A stretch of 63,038 nucleotides of DNA from Deltaproteobacteria bacterium. GTDB taxonomy: Bacteria > Desulfobacterota_D > UBA1144 > Nemesobacterales > CSP1-2. Below, piece by piece: positions 20,522-30,453 of this stretch. The notes below the pieces were generated by a model. The model saw only the letters and a program-made list of their open reading frames with translations. It made no database searches and was not told the origin of the DNA. The DNA lies in NCBI GenBank assembly GCA_016187835.1, contig JACPIY010000107.1, positions 1-63,038 of the forward strand. Direction: 5' to 3'. Every line of letters starts with the position of its first letter. Position 1 is the first letter of the stretch. Made by a program: the position numbers and the translations under genes.

Positions 20522-21409
20522 ATGAATCAACATGTAGATTCCTTTATTTCCTATCTTACGGTTGTAAGGGGGCTTTCAAAAAATACTTTAGAATCTTATG
20601 GAAGAGATGTTTTAAAGTTCGTTTCCTATCTCGAGGGTAAAGGGATAGCTAACCTTGATAACGTAGATTATAAACACATACTGGATTTTCTTTCGTCCTT
20701 GAAGGAACAGGGTCTTAACATAAGGTCTATAGCGCGAATTCTGGTGTCCATAAAACAGTTTTATAAGTTTCTTCTTATCGAAAAGATTATAGAAAAAGAT
20801 CCTACCTTTCTCATCCGCACACCAAAGATGAAAACATTCATTCCCGGTGTGCTTTCCCTGGATGATATTGAAAACCTGCTCACATCACCCGATGAAAATT
20901 CTTTTGAAGGAAACAGAGATAAAGCTATGCTTGAGGTTCTCTATGCAACTGGGATAAGGGTTTCAGAGCTTGTCGAACTGGAGCTTAATAGTGTAAACTT
21001 CGAATTGGGATACCTGCTCGTCTATGGAAAGGGAGGAAAGGAGAGATTAGTCCCGGTGGGAGAGAAAGCTATAAAGAAGTTGAATGAGTATTTGAATATA
21101 TCGAGACCGAAGCTTCTTAAATCCAGAAAGTCCATTTACCTTTTTGTCACCCGACGTGGCAGCAAAATGACCCGTCAGGGATTCTGGAAACTGATGAAGA
21201 ATTACGCTAATAAGATAGGAGTAAATAAAAAAATAAGTCCGCACACCCTAAGACATTCCTTTGCTACTCATCTCCTCGAACGCGGCGCCGATTTAAGGAC
21301 GATACAGATTATGCTCGGGCATTCGGATATTTCAACGACTCAGATTTATACCCATATTGAAAGGGAGAGACTGAAGGAAGTACATAAAAAATACCATCCA
21401 AGGTCTTAG
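20522..21409 (+). CDS. xerD: Tyrosine recombinase XerD/XerC
   Basis: Site-specific recombinase for chromosome dimer resolution. N-terminal SAM-like DNA-binding domain (1-105), then the catalytic set Arg146, Lys170, His241, Arg244, His267 and Tyr276 (in HSDISTTQIYTH). 295 aa, typical for Xer proteins; no phage-like extension. Placement next to a core protease and scpAB argues for the chromosomal enzyme. XerC versus XerD is not separable here. Confidence 0.93.
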   Translation: MNQHVDSFISYLTVVRGLSKNTLESYGRDVLKFVSYLEGKGIANLDNVDYKHILDFLSSLKEQGLNIRSIARILVSIKQFYKFLLIEKIIEKDPTFLIRTPKMKTFIPGVLSLDDIENLLTSPDENSFEGNRDKAMLEVLYATGIRVSELVELELNSVNFELGYLLVYGKGGKERLVPVGEKAIKKLNEYLNISRPKLLKSRKSIYLFVTRRGSKMTRQGFWKLMKNYANKIGVNKKISPHTLRHSFATHLLERGADLRTIQIMLGHSDISTTQIYTHIERERLKEVHKKYHPRS

Positions 21410-21413
21410 CAGA

Positions 21414-22097
21414 ATGGATTTTAATTTTAAACTCATACTAATTCAGGCTCCAGTGATTCTGTTCGCCCTTACCGTGCATGAGTTCTGTCACGCCTGGGTC
21501 GCAGATTTGCTGGGAGATGATACGGCAAAAAGGCAGGGACGGTTGACTTTAAACCCAATAGTTCACTTGGATGTTCTGGGAACAATACTAATGTTCGTAG
21601 CTGGATTTGGATGGGCAAAACCGGTTCCGGTTAATCCTATCAATTTTAAAAACCCAAGAAAAGGAATGCTTCTTGTAGCAATTGCTGGACCGGCTTCAAA
21701 TCTCGTGATGGCTATTGCCGCAGGATTATTCCTCAGATTTACCATTCCGAATCTCACCGGCGTTGAGTTAAATTCTTCATTATCTTCGGTTATAACAGTT
21801 TCGCTTGTTATGATAATTCTCACGCTTCAATTCGGTATTGCCCTTGCCGTATTCAATATGATTCCCGTACCTCCTCTTGACGGTTCAAGGGTACTCTATG
21901 GACTTCTGCCTCTAAAACAGGCCCATGCCTACAGTCGCTTTGAACCTTACGGAATGTTGATTCTATTCGGTCTCTTTTTTTTTGGTGGCCGTGTGTTTAC
22001 TTATATTCTCTGGTATCCCGTATCAATTCTCACTGAGATATTTTCTGGATATAATTACTTTCAACTTTCAAGTATAATTAAACACATTCCCTCTTGA
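21414..22097 (+). CDS. Site-2 protease family (M50) membrane metalloprotease
   Basis: Intramembrane zinc protease of 227 aa. HEFCH at 22-26 supplies two zinc ligands and PVPPLDGSRV (Asp156) the third. About five to six hydrophobic helices and no PDZ domain; this matches the short YwhC-like group rather than RseP. Only 4 bp after xerD. Substrate unknown. Confidence 0.9.
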   Translation: MDFNFKLILIQAPVILFALTVHEFCHAWVADLLGDDTAKRQGRLTLNPIVHLDVLGTILMFVAGFGWAKPVPVNPINFKNPRKGMLLVAIAGPASNLVMAIAAGLFLRFTIPNLTGVELNSSLSSVITVSLVMIILTLQFGIALAVFNMIPVPPLDGSRVLYGLLPLKQAHAYSRFEPYGMLILFGLFFFGGRVFTYILWYPVSILTEIFSGYNYFQLSSIIKHIPS

Positions 22098-22224
22098 AAT
22101 TCAGCAGGTTAAATATCTGTATTTTCTTCGGGGATGTGATTCAGTGACAAAACATGTCCTGAATGATGATATTTTGTGAGGGAAACATCTAGCCGCTTTA
22201 TAGGTCTTAAAAGAGGATAAATTT

Positions 22225-23010
22225 TTGGAGATAAACAAAAGTTCGCTATCGTCTGAACCTTGCCTGGTAAAATTAGAAGCGTTCGAAGGCCCGCTGGACC
22301 TCCTTATATACCTTATAAAAAAGAGTGAGGTTGATATTTACGATATCCCTATTGCTATAATAACCGAGCAGTATCTTGAGTACCTGGAAATGATGAAGGA
22401 ACTAAATCTCGAAGTTGTGGGTGATTATCTCGTAATGGCTGCTGAATTGGGTCATATAAAGTCAAATATGCTCCTTCCTAAACCGGAGCCTGAAAATAAA
22501 GAAGATGATGTAGACCCCAGGGCAGAGCTTATAAGACGGCTTATTGAGTACCAGAGATATAAGGAGGCAGCTTCAAAACTCTTAGATTTTCAAATTCTTG
22601 AAAGGGATGTATTCATAAGGGCATGCCAGGATGAAGAGTATCAAAACGACCAGGCTAATATTTTGATAAAAGCTGATCTCTGGTCTCTTATTGATGCCCT
22701 CCGCGATATTTACAAGCGAAGAAATTATTCCTGGCCTGATTCTATAAAATTTGACCTGGAGGCTCTAACTCTTGAGGATAAAATAGATAATCTGACCAAC
22801 AGGATTAAATTAGAAAGTACGCTTTTATTTGAAGACCTTTTTACTGAGGTTTCATCGGATTATGATTTGATATTGACCTTTCTTGCAATCCTGGAGCTTG
22901 TTAAGACCGCTGTTATAGGCGCTTTTCAAGACACCCCTTATGCTTCGATTAGATTGGTTTACTTAGGAGAGCACCAGTTTGGATCGCCAATATATAAAGA
23001 AAGCAATTGA
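22225..23010 (+). CDS. scpA: Segregation and condensation protein A
   Basis: Kleisin subunit that bridges the SMC dimer. The EAFEGPLDLLIYLIKKSEVDI start and the YLVMAAELGHIKSNMLLP segment are diagnostic; the C-terminal winged helix ends at LVKTAVIGAFQ. TTG start with AAGAGGA upstream. 261 aa. Overlaps scpB by 32 bases. Confidence 0.95.
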   Translation: MEINKSSLSSEPCLVKLEAFEGPLDLLIYLIKKSEVDIYDIPIAIITEQYLEYLEMMKELNLEVVGDYLVMAAELGHIKSNMLLPKPEPENKEDDVDPRAELIRRLIEYQRYKEAASKLLDFQILERDVFIRACQDEEYQNDQANILIKADLWSLIDALRDIYKRRNYSWPDSIKFDLEALTLEDKIDNLTNRIKLESTLLFEDLFTEVSSDYDLILTFLAILELVKTAVIGAFQDTPYASIRLVYLGEHQFGSPIYKESN

Positions 23011-23542
23011 GAATATAATCTTTGTTTCGGAAAAGCCTGTCTCGGCTCAAAAGCTTTGTCAGGTTTTTTCAGATTTAAGCAGCAAAGAGTTACAAGAGCT
23101 ATTGAATGAACTGGTAACTGACTGGGATAGTTTGGATCGTGGCTTTAAATTGCATGAGGTAGCAGGCGGATACCAGTTTAGAACGTCCCCACAGTACAGC
23201 GACTTTATATTAAAGTTTAAACAATTAAGACCATTCAGACTTAGCCGTGCGGCACTGGAGGTTCTTTCAATAATCGCTTATAAACAGCCAATTACCAGGA
23301 TGGAAATGGATCAAATAAGGGGAGTTGATTCATCAGGCGTTATAGCTTTACTTCTTGATAGGCGTCTCATCGAGATAAAAGGGAGGATGGAGGTAATTGG
23401 TAGACCTTTTATTTATGTTACGACTAATGAGTTTATGGAAACTTTTGGCCTGAAGAGTTTAAGAGACCTCCCTACCCTAAAGGAACTTGAGGAAATTGAA
23501 AAGTCCCTTCAGGTATATTCAGATGGACTTGATCAGGGATAA
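22979..23542 (+). CDS. scpB: Segregation and condensation protein B
   Basis: Partner of ScpA in the SMC condensin. Two winged-helix domains; typical segments KKAIENIIFVSEKPVSAQKL, LEVLSIIAYKQPITR and IRGVDSSGVIALLLDRRLIEI. TTG start nested in scpA indicates coupled translation. 187 aa. Its 3' end overlaps the convergent ybeY gene by 24 bases. Confidence 0.95.
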   Translation: MDRQYIKKAIENIIFVSEKPVSAQKLCQVFSDLSSKELQELLNELVTDWDSLDRGFKLHEVAGGYQFRTSPQYSDFILKFKQLRPFRLSRAALEVLSIIAYKQPITRMEMDQIRGVDSSGVIALLLDRRLIEIKGRMEVIGRPFIYVTTNEFMETFGLKSLRDLPTLKELEEIEKSLQVYSDGLDQG

Positions 23543-23992
23543 AAGTTCATTTTCCTTTTCTCTCATTAATTTAGCATCCTTTTTTTTCTCGTGATCGTAG
23601 CCGAGAAGATGTAAGATGCCGTGAATGATTAGTTTAACAATTTCCTCTTTTAAGGTGTTTCTGTTGATTTTGGTGTGTTTTTTTGCGGTATCCACTGAAA
23701 TTATTATATCTCCTAATATTAAAGTTTGGTTTTTATTTTTAAATGCAATAGCGGCATTTAAATCTAGGGTTAAATTCGTCACGTCCTGTGGAAATGAGAG
23801 AACATCAGTTGTCTTATCCATTTGTCTATATGTTTTATTGAGTTCTCTCATGCCGTTGTCGTCTATGAACGATATGCAGATTTCAGTTTTTCTTGGAACG
23901 TTGAGATGATGAAGGATTAGCTCGATCTTCTTTTTTAGCGATATTAATTGTTCCTTGCTAAGCTTATTCCTATTGATAATATTTATTTTCAT
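23519..23992 (-). CDS. ybeY: Endoribonuclease YbeY
   Basis: Zinc metalloprotein needed for 16S rRNA maturation and ribosome quality control. The metal motif HGILHLLGYDH gives His124, His128 and His134. I start at the ATG at 23992 (157 aa), because the longer frame reaching 24175 adds 61 residues of improbable hydrophobic sequence crossing a repeat element. The MDKTTDVLSFP segment is typical. Confidence 0.93.
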   Translation of the reverse strand: MKINIINRNKLSKEQLISLKKKIELILHHLNVPRKTEICISFIDDNGMRELNKTYRQMDKTTDVLSFPQDVTNLTLDLNAAIAFKNKNQTLILGDIIISVDTAKKHTKINRNTLKEEIVKLIIHGILHLLGYDHEKKKDAKLMREKENELLSLIKSI

Positions 23993-24074
23993 TGATTTAA
24001 CAATAGCGGCACTCACACCCTTTTCCTTATAAAAATTTACTAAAAAATATAACATACTAATTAAGTACATGAGC

Positions 24075-24143
24075 AATAGCGGGCATAGCATAAACCTATA
24101 GAGTTTGGACCATGGATAGGCTGGACATTCCTGTCCCGCTATT
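24075..24143. repeat. Inverted repeat upstream of ybeY
   Basis: AATAGCGGG (24075-24083) pairs with CCCGCTATT (24135-24143), and the interior holds GGACATTCCTGTCC. The inner core resembles the hairpins at 53310 and 37116, so it is probably one member of a small palindromic repeat group. Confidence 0.5.
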
Positions 24144-24274
24144 ATATTTAAAAAACCATTATACGTTCCCTGCAACTTACAATTCTATAAGGAACACATA
24201 ATGATCTTAAAAAAATAATCTAGTAATAAAAAGTAAGTTAAGTAGCTAAATAGGGTAAAATTTATTTATAACTC

Positions 24275-25039
24275 ATGAAACCCGATTCCATTTACAATAA
24301 ACTGAAAAATATATTTGAGGACTCAGGATTTAACCTAGTCACTCGAATTAAGGTCAGTGAATATGACAGACGAGTTTCTCCTGACAGACGAGCAGGCACA
24401 GTCTTCACAAACGCTAAATCCATTGTTCTAGTAGGATTTGCAGGTAAGGATTTCTGGAATGTTCTTCAAAACTTTCTTCGAGAGAATCCGGAATTTAGAG
24501 ACACACGAGAAGACTGGATTGATGATTATACTTTGCTGAAGTTTATGCTTGCAGCAAAGATTCTAGAAGATAAAAAAGCAGATTATAAAATGGCATTCCC
24601 ATTCGGCTTAGGAGCTTTTGCACTTGACTTCTTAAAGCTCGGACAATTGGGAGGAGTGGGAGTTCATAGCCTATTGGGCGTCTTAATCCATCCCGAATAC
24701 GGTTCCTGGATCTCTCTAAGAGGAGCATTTATAACAGATTTAGAATTTGCTCGGTATAATAACCCACTCTCGTCATTTAACCCCTGCCCTGCATGCTCTA
24801 AACCCTGCATTTCCGTATGTCCCGCGAACACCATATCAGAGAAGGGTTGGGATTGGGAAGCTTGTATGAATTTTAGATTAAGCGACAATACCTGCACCAC
24901 AAATTGCGCTTCAAGACGGGCATGTCCTTATGGTAAAGAACATCAGTATTCCGACGAACAACTCGCTTATCATCATAAGTTTGTCCTGAAAAGTGTAAAA
25001 GAGTATTTTAAGAAATGGCATACGAAAAGTAATTCATAA
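24275..25039 (+). CDS. 4Fe-4S protein, epoxyqueuosine-reductase-like
   Basis: 254 aa, cytoplasmic. The C-terminal third has a clustered cysteine region, PCPACSKPCISVCP, followed by further Cys residues (EACMNF, DNTCTTNCASRRACP), enough for one or two iron-sulfur clusters. The N-terminal part resembles the domain that precedes the ferredoxin region in QueG-type proteins. It lacks the HEAT repeats of QueG and the spacing differs, so I do not assign queuosine function. Monocistronic. Confidence 0.65.
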   Translation: MKPDSIYNKLKNIFEDSGFNLVTRIKVSEYDRRVSPDRRAGTVFTNAKSIVLVGFAGKDFWNVLQNFLRENPEFRDTREDWIDDYTLLKFMLAAKILEDKKADYKMAFPFGLGAFALDFLKLGQLGGVGVHSLLGVLIHPEYGSWISLRGAFITDLEFARYNNPLSSFNPCPACSKPCISVCPANTISEKGWDWEACMNFRLSDNTCTTNCASRRACPYGKEHQYSDEQLAYHHKFVLKSVKEYFKKWHTKSNS

Positions 25040-25158
25040 AAATAATTACCTATTCGAACGTTTCAATAGCGGCCATAGAAGTGAACAATAAGTAATAGTA
25101 TGGTATTATTCTCCAGAACCACAAGTAGCTTAATCCCAGCATTATCAACCCATTCTAA

Positions 25159-26511
25159 ATGAACAGGATCAAAGAAAATTCAACAAGAAGAAAACCTATT
25201 GTGGCCATCGTTGGGAGACCTAATGTCGGAAAATCCACGCTTTTTAACAGAATCATAGGCTGGCAGAAAGCAATTGTAGAGGATATTCCAGGGGTAACAA
25301 GGGATAGAATCTACGGTGATGCAGAATGGGAAGGAAGGGAATTCACCATAGTAGATACAGGTGGATTTGAACCTGAATCGGAGGATTTATATCTATCTTT
25401 AATGAGAAGCCAGATAGAGATAGCAATAAAAGAAGCCGATCTAATTCTTTTTGTCCTCGATGGACAAACCGATTTAATGCCCCAGGATGTAGAGGTTTTA
25501 AAGCTACTCAGGAGGTCGGAAAAACCCGTTCTACATGTCGTAAACAAAATTGACCATGAGAAGCATGAACTGAGTACGGTTGATTTCCACACCTTAGGAG
25601 TGGATAACTTTTTTACCGTGTCCGCAGTTCACGGAAGAAGAATTGACGAGCTTCTGGATGCCATTTTAGAGGAACTTCCCCGAGCTGAGCTTGAGACCGA
25701 CGATAAAGAGGAAGGCCTTATAAAGGTTGCGGTAGTAGGAAAGCCAAACGTCGGGAAATCTACTCTGGTCAATAAAATCCTCGGTGAAGAAAGGCTTCTT
25801 ACGAGCCCAATTCCCGGAACGACAAGGGATTCGATAGACACGCTCATCGAAAAAAACGGCAAAAAATATCTCTTCATTGACACGGCAGGAATAAGAAGAA
25901 GATCCAAAATAACTTTTTCAGTGGAAAGATACAGCGTACTTAGAGCGATAAGAACAGTTGAAAGAGCCGACATCGTGTTTCTTATGATTGACGCGCAAGA
26001 AGGCCCCACTCATCAAGACGCTCGCATCGCTGAGCTCATACATGATAGAGGAAAAGGATGCATTATTCTATTAAACAAATGGGATCTGGTTCCTAAGAAA
26101 ATTGCGGAAACAACGGGTATAGAAGACATAACCAGGAACAGGTTAAAAGAAATAGACTTTGCCCCTGTGATTTCTATCTCATCGCTCACAGGAAAAAGGG
26201 TAAACAAGGTTTTTGATTGCATTAACCTTGTATACGAAAATTTTTCTCGCAGAGCCCCAACAAAACAGCTTAACAAATTGCTTGATGAAATTAAAATAAA
26301 AACCCCCCCTCCTTTATACAAGGGAAATGAGATTAAATTCTATTACATATCCCAACCTATGACGAGACCCCCCACTTTTGTAATATTTACAAATTCCGTA
26401 AATGCAATACCCGAAAGCTATAAACAATTCCTGGAGAACAGACTAAGAGAAGAGTTTGATTTAGAAGGAACGACTATAAAGTTCATATTCAGAGCGAGAA
26501 GGAAAAAGTAA
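25159..26511 (+). CDS. der: GTPase Der (EngA), ribosome assembly
   Basis: Tandem GTPase needed for 50S assembly. Two G domains: GRPNVGKSTLFN with DTGGFE, then GKPNVGKSTLVN with DTAGIRRRSKI; NKID and NKWD guanine motifs; a C-terminal KH-like domain (IKTPPPLYKGNEIKFYYISQ). 450 aa, standard. Confidence 0.97.
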   Translation: MNRIKENSTRRKPIVAIVGRPNVGKSTLFNRIIGWQKAIVEDIPGVTRDRIYGDAEWEGREFTIVDTGGFEPESEDLYLSLMRSQIEIAIKEADLILFVLDGQTDLMPQDVEVLKLLRRSEKPVLHVVNKIDHEKHELSTVDFHTLGVDNFFTVSAVHGRRIDELLDAILEELPRAELETDDKEEGLIKVAVVGKPNVGKSTLVNKILGEERLLTSPIPGTTRDSIDTLIEKNGKKYLFIDTAGIRRRSKITFSVERYSVLRAIRTVERADIVFLMIDAQEGPTHQDARIAELIHDRGKGCIILLNKWDLVPKKIAETTGIEDITRNRLKEIDFAPVISISSLTGKRVNKVFDCINLVYENFSRRAPTKQLNKLLDEIKIKTPPPLYKGNEIKFYYISQPMTRPPTFVIFTNSVNAIPESYKQFLENRLREEFDLEGTTIKFIFRARRKK

Positions 26512-26564
26512 TTCACCTTAAGGAATCGCATTTTGGGAGAGTATAATTATATGTCTACTTGTAA

Positions 26565-27821
26565 TCATTCTTTCGTATATTTTCGTGCTACTTCCAATAT
26601 GTTTTCCTCTATGTCCTTTGTTCTTTCCTTTGCAGAAAACAGCCTTCTTACCCTCTCTCTCCCACCAACTCCCATAGATACCCGAAGCGACTTGTCCTGA
26701 ATTAGCTTTAAAATTCCCTCCCCCAACTGCTCCGTATTGCCGGGTTCATTGAGAAACCCTGTTACGCCGTTTTCTACTGCTTCTACAATCCCTCCCACTT
26801 GAAAGCCGACAACAGGAAGAGCAAAAGACATCGCCTCAATTACAACCCTCGGAAAGGGGTCGGGATAGTTAGAAGGTATAACAAAAATATCAAAATCCTT
26901 TAGATAGGGGCCTACATCCTTCCTGTATCCCGTAAAAATAAAAAATTCTTCTAGGCCAAGCTCTCTCACCAATCCTTTCAAAAACTGGAGATGATTATCC
27001 TGAAAGAAATAAGGGGTATCTCCAACTACTACAAACCTTACTTTGCTTACTTCATCACCAAGCCTACTAATCACACTTAAGGCGGCTCTTATCAGATATT
27101 CATATCCCTTTCTCGGAACAATTCTTCCCGTGCTTCCCACAATTACTGCTCCTTCCGGAATATCAAATTCGAGGCGCAACAGTCCCTTTGTCTTTTCCGA
27201 ATCGAAATCTTCAGGATCAATGCCATTATGAATTACTGTTATTTTCTCACGACTAGAACGAAACTGCTCTGCCGTCGGACGGGAGACGCATATTATCCTT
27301 TTTATGACAGTAAGGGATGCGAGAAGATTGATGGTAATACCAAGGGGTTTTGTCTGCTGAATATTTCTTACATGCCAGATGACTGGACACCTGTTTAAGA
27401 AACCGATTAGAGCACCTACGATCTTTGCCTGAGTGCCGTTGCAATAAATTATATCTATTTTTCTTTTCCTGATTAGAAAAGGAGATGTGACGATAAACAA
27501 GAAAAGATCAATCACATTTAACGTCACAGATGCAATTTTTAGGAGTTTTGATAATACGGATTGAGATGCGTTACCTGTACTAAATCTGATCCAATTTAGC
27601 CGGGGGCTTTGTAAATTCTCAGGAAACTTCCCCTCAACTATGATTTTATCCCCTAATCCCTCCTTCTTAACCAGATCAGTAAAAATATCCTCCTTTGGAA
27701 CGAGGACGTAAGGATCAATCTTAGTCCTATCAATGTACTTAAGGATATAGAAAAGGCTTCTCCCTGGGCCTCCATCCCTCACGGAATGATTTATAAATAG
27801 TACTCTAGGTAAAGATTCCAT
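26565..27821 (-). CDS. Glycosyltransferase family 4 protein
   Basis: GT-B glycosyltransferase, probably for surface polysaccharide. N-terminal FINHSVRDGGPGRSL binding loop; C-terminal donor domain with GSTGRIVPRKGYEYLI, VVGDTPYF, FTGYRKDV and the E-x7-E region near PRVVIEAMSFALPVVG. 418 aa. No other cell-surface genes flank it, so the acceptor is unknown. Confidence 0.88.
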   Translation of the reverse strand: MESLPRVLFINHSVRDGGPGRSLFYILKYIDRTKIDPYVLVPKEDIFTDLVKKEGLGDKIIVEGKFPENLQSPRLNWIRFSTGNASQSVLSKLLKIASVTLNVIDLFLFIVTSPFLIRKRKIDIIYCNGTQAKIVGALIGFLNRCPVIWHVRNIQQTKPLGITINLLASLTVIKRIICVSRPTAEQFRSSREKITVIHNGIDPEDFDSEKTKGLLRLEFDIPEGAVIVGSTGRIVPRKGYEYLIRAALSVISRLGDEVSKVRFVVVGDTPYFFQDNHLQFLKGLVRELGLEEFFIFTGYRKDVGPYLKDFDIFVIPSNYPDPFPRVVIEAMSFALPVVGFQVGGIVEAVENGVTGFLNEPGNTEQLGEGILKLIQDKSLRVSMGVGGRERVRRLFSAKERTKDIEENILEVARKYTKE

Positions 27822-27953
27822 TATTCAAATCTCAATTTATTTATCTAAGCCTAGCAATTTACCATGAGATGGATAGCCAAGCTAATGAAAACCCGATTTA
27901 TCAAGGTTATACTATTGTTTAAAATTTCTAACAAAACGATCATGGAGGAAAAT

Positions 27954-28610
27954 ATGAGAACAAAAAAAGCCTCTTCTTTACTCGGCCATATCATCTGCAT
28001 CTTGTTTATTTCTTTATCCTCTTTGGGCGGCTGTGATATAGAATTCAGCAGTGACAATGACAATGACGGTGGAAACGGAGATCAAGAAGCTATACTTAAA
28101 GGAACTATTACCAGCATTATCCCTAACAGAAACCTTGATGGAATAACAGTTGAAGTCGAAGACGAAGACACGGGAACCTTATTTCCAGATGTTACCGATA
28201 CCAATGGCTTTTTCCAAATAGAAGGAGGTTTTAGTGGCTCGTCTGTGAGACTTGAGTTTTTTGATGAGAATCAGATGCAAATTGCACTTACAAGTATTAC
28301 GGTATTTCCAGGAGCAGAAGTAGACTTAGGAGATATAACAATAAACAACAGAAGCGTAACGTTCGAAGACGATATTATAGTAATTTTTGAAGGGGATATT
28401 ATAGAAAACAACTGTTCCCAGGGTGTCGGAACTATAGAGGTAACAGTGGACGACACGGAGGTTATCGTCGAAATTAGCTCCTCGACAGACATAGTAAGAG
28501 ATAACGATGATCTGGTCTGTGAGGATTTATTGATTGGGGATCAAGTTGAAATAAGAGGAGAATTACTAATAAACAATACAGTAGGAGCGGACCGAATCGA
28601 GCTACTTTAG
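27954..28610 (+). CDS. Lipoprotein with carboxypeptidase-regulatory-like and DUF5666-like domains
   Basis: Secreted lipoprotein of 218 aa. I choose the ATG at 27954 (GGAGG 6 bases before it); the signal peptide then ends in the lipobox LGGC with Cys27. An acidic Asp/Asn/Gly linker follows, then a beta-sandwich-like region (DTNGFFQIEGGF) and a C-terminal segment (VTVDDTEVIVEI to GDQVEIRGEL) resembling DUF5666. No enzymatic motif. The frame is open upstream to 27864 but that part lacks a signal peptide logic. Confidence 0.75.
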   Translation: MRTKKASSLLGHIICILFISLSSLGGCDIEFSSDNDNDGGNGDQEAILKGTITSIIPNRNLDGITVEVEDEDTGTLFPDVTDTNGFFQIEGGFSGSSVRLEFFDENQMQIALTSITVFPGAEVDLGDITINNRSVTFEDDIIVIFEGDIIENNCSQGVGTIEVTVDDTEVIVEISSSTDIVRDNDDLVCEDLLIGDQVEIRGELLINNTVGADRIELL

Positions 28611-28717
28611 GATTATAACAATTGAGTCAAATCAGGGTTTATTTTAAAGCGGACAGATATCGCTTATGCAGAGCTGCTTCTCAAGCTAACCACTGGCTTG
28701 TCGAATCATGAGGTATA

Positions 28718-29314
28718 TTATTCAGCCCCTTTTTCCTTCCTAGTACCTTTTTGGGGTTTAATGGATTGAACCTTATCTTCGAGCTGCTTAATCTTCTCGC
28801 GAAGAAGCTCTATTTCCATTAATTGAGGGGACATAAAGGAAGAATTTGACTCTTCGTTTTGCTCTCCATCGTATTGCTTATTGGGCTCACCCGAAACGGT
28901 AGAGAAAATATTTTTCATGTCTGGTTTAAGAGGAAATTTCATACCCGGAGGAACCCAGCCAATTTCCTGCCACCAGTGAAGGTTCTTTTTCATGTTTTCC
29001 TGAAAGGAGAGATATGGCTGAAACATCATTAGGAAATAATTTTCAAAAAAATCCTTTGCTATTCTATTGCCATATTTTATTAACATGTGGAGAAATGAGG
29101 TAGGAAGAATATCCACTTTGTTTTTTTCACTTTCTAAAACAACCTGTATCAGTATAACCTTGGTAATATCCTCTTCAGTCTGAGAATCGAGAACTTTTAT
29201 TTCATTCCCTTCTCTTATAAGGCTGGCTATCTCGTCCAAAGTAACGTACTTTTTGTGATTTGTGTCATATAACCTTCGATTGCTATATTTTTTTATTATA
29301 ATTTGCTCGGCCAA
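28718..29314 (-). CDS. phaR: Polyhydroxyalkanoate synthesis regulator (PhaR-type)
   Basis: DNA- and PHA-binding repressor. The N-terminal domain IIIKKYSNRRLYDTNHKKYV is the hallmark of PhaR, followed by a helical C-terminal half (FLHMLIKYGNRIAKDFFENY) and a coiled-coil end. 198 aa. No PHA synthase or phasin gene is in this window, so the target is elsewhere or the protein has another role. Confidence 0.88.
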   Translation of the reverse strand: MAEQIIIKKYSNRRLYDTNHKKYVTLDEIASLIREGNEIKVLDSQTEEDITKVILIQVVLESEKNKVDILPTSFLHMLIKYGNRIAKDFFENYFLMMFQPYLSFQENMKKNLHWWQEIGWVPPGMKFPLKPDMKNIFSTVSGEPNKQYDGEQNEESNSSFMSPQLMEIELLREKIKQLEDKVQSIKPQKGTRKEKGAE

Positions 29315-29397
29315 CTTTATCTCCCCCTTTAGCTTCCGGATATACTATTATCCCGATAAACAAACTGTTAGTCAAGGAGAGAAAAACCCACATATAC

Positions 29398-29427
29398 TTG
29401 ACAAGTCCCTGTAATATAAGGAATATT
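29398..29427 (+). promoter_or_regulatory. Candidate sigma-70 promoter for ilvE
   Basis: Perfect TTGACA and AATATT with an 18-base spacer, 36 bases before the ilvE start. The -10 is weak. Confidence 0.35.
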
Positions 29428-29463
29428 CTATGGGCAATTATAAAACCTTAGGAGAAACGTTGT

Positions 29464-30390
29464 ATGTCCGATAAATCCTCTTATATGATTTGGTTCGACG
29501 GCGATCTTGTTCCGTGGAATGAAGCAAAGGTCCACGTGCTTACCCATACACTTCACTATGGGCTGGGCGTTTTTGAAGGAATCAGAGCCTATGAATGTCA
29601 TGACGGCCGTCCTGCAATATTTAGACTAATGGATCATATTAACAGGCTTTATTCCTCCGCACGAATTGGACAGGTAAAAATACCATTTTCAAAAGAAGAT
29701 CTTCGAAAAGCAATATTCAAGGTTCTTATCGTAAACAAATTGAAAGAAGCATATATAAGACCCATTGCCTTCATAGGTGATGGCGTAATGGGTGTTAATC
29801 CAAAAGACAACCCCATCCGGTTGGCTATTGCCGCTTATCCATGGGGGGCGTATCTTGGGGACGAGGGTTTGACAAAAGGAATAAGGGCAAAGATTTCTTC
29901 TTTCACTAGGATGCACGTAAACACCCACATGACCAAGGCAAAAATATGCGGCAACTATGTAAACTCGGTAATGGCAAAGCTCGAAGTCACCTCACTGGGA
30001 TTTGACGAAGCCCTTATGCTGGACACTGAGGGGTATGTGTCTGAAGGAAGCGGTGAAAACATTTTTATCGTGAGAAATGGTGTCCTAAAAACCCCTCCTC
30101 TTACCTCGATCCTGGAAGGAATTACGAGAAACACTGCAGTAGAAATCGCCACAGATGAAGGGATCAAAGTAATACACGAGCGATTTACAAGGGACGAACT
30201 CTACATAGCAGATGAAGCCTTTTTCACAGGAACAGCGGCAGAGATCACACCTATTCGCGAGGTTGACGGAAGGCCGATTGGGGACGGTAAACCCGGGGAA
30301 ATAACCAAAAGACTCCAGCAAAGCTTCTTTGATATAGTAAGGGGTAAAGATGATAACTACATTAAGTGGCTCGATTTTATTCCCTGGTAA
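29464..30390 (+). CDS. ilvE: Branched-chain amino acid aminotransferase
   Basis: PLP class IV transaminase for the last step of Ile, Leu and Val synthesis. [12 protein letters not shown] start, [16 protein letters not shown], the PLP lysine Lys160 in [13 protein letters not shown], and GSGENIF plus [12 protein letters not shown] late. 308 aa. The arginine and tyrosine pattern is that of BCAT rather than D-amino acid transaminase or ADC lyase. Confidence 0.95.
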   Translation: MSDKSSYMIWFDGDLVPWNEAKVHVLTHTLHYGLGVFEGIRAYECHDGRPAIFRLMDHINRLYSSARIGQVKIPFSKEDLRKAIFKVLIVNKLKEAYIRPIAFIGDGVMGVNPKDNPIRLAIAAYPWGAYLGDEGLTKGIRAKISSFTRMHVNTHMTKAKICGNYVNSVMAKLEVTSLGFDEALMLDTEGYVSEGSGENIFIVRNGVLKTPPLTSILEGITRNTAVEIATDEGIKVIHERFTRDELYIADEAFFTGTAAEITPIREVDGRPIGDGKPGEITKRLQQSFFDIVRGKDDNYIKWLDFIPW

Positions 30391-30394
30391 ACAA

Positions 30395-30435
30395 GCAGGA
30401 TACATGAATCATGAATCATGATTCATGTATCCTGC
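30395..30435. repeat. Perfect 20-bp hairpin after ilvE
   Basis: Arms 30395-30414 and 30416-30435 are perfect complements around one central base, beginning 4 bases after the ilvE stop. It contains tandem ATCATGA-type units. No T-run follows. It overlaps a false upstream start of the next gene. Confidence 0.75.
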
Positions 30436-30453
30436 ATCCTGTATCAACTTACA

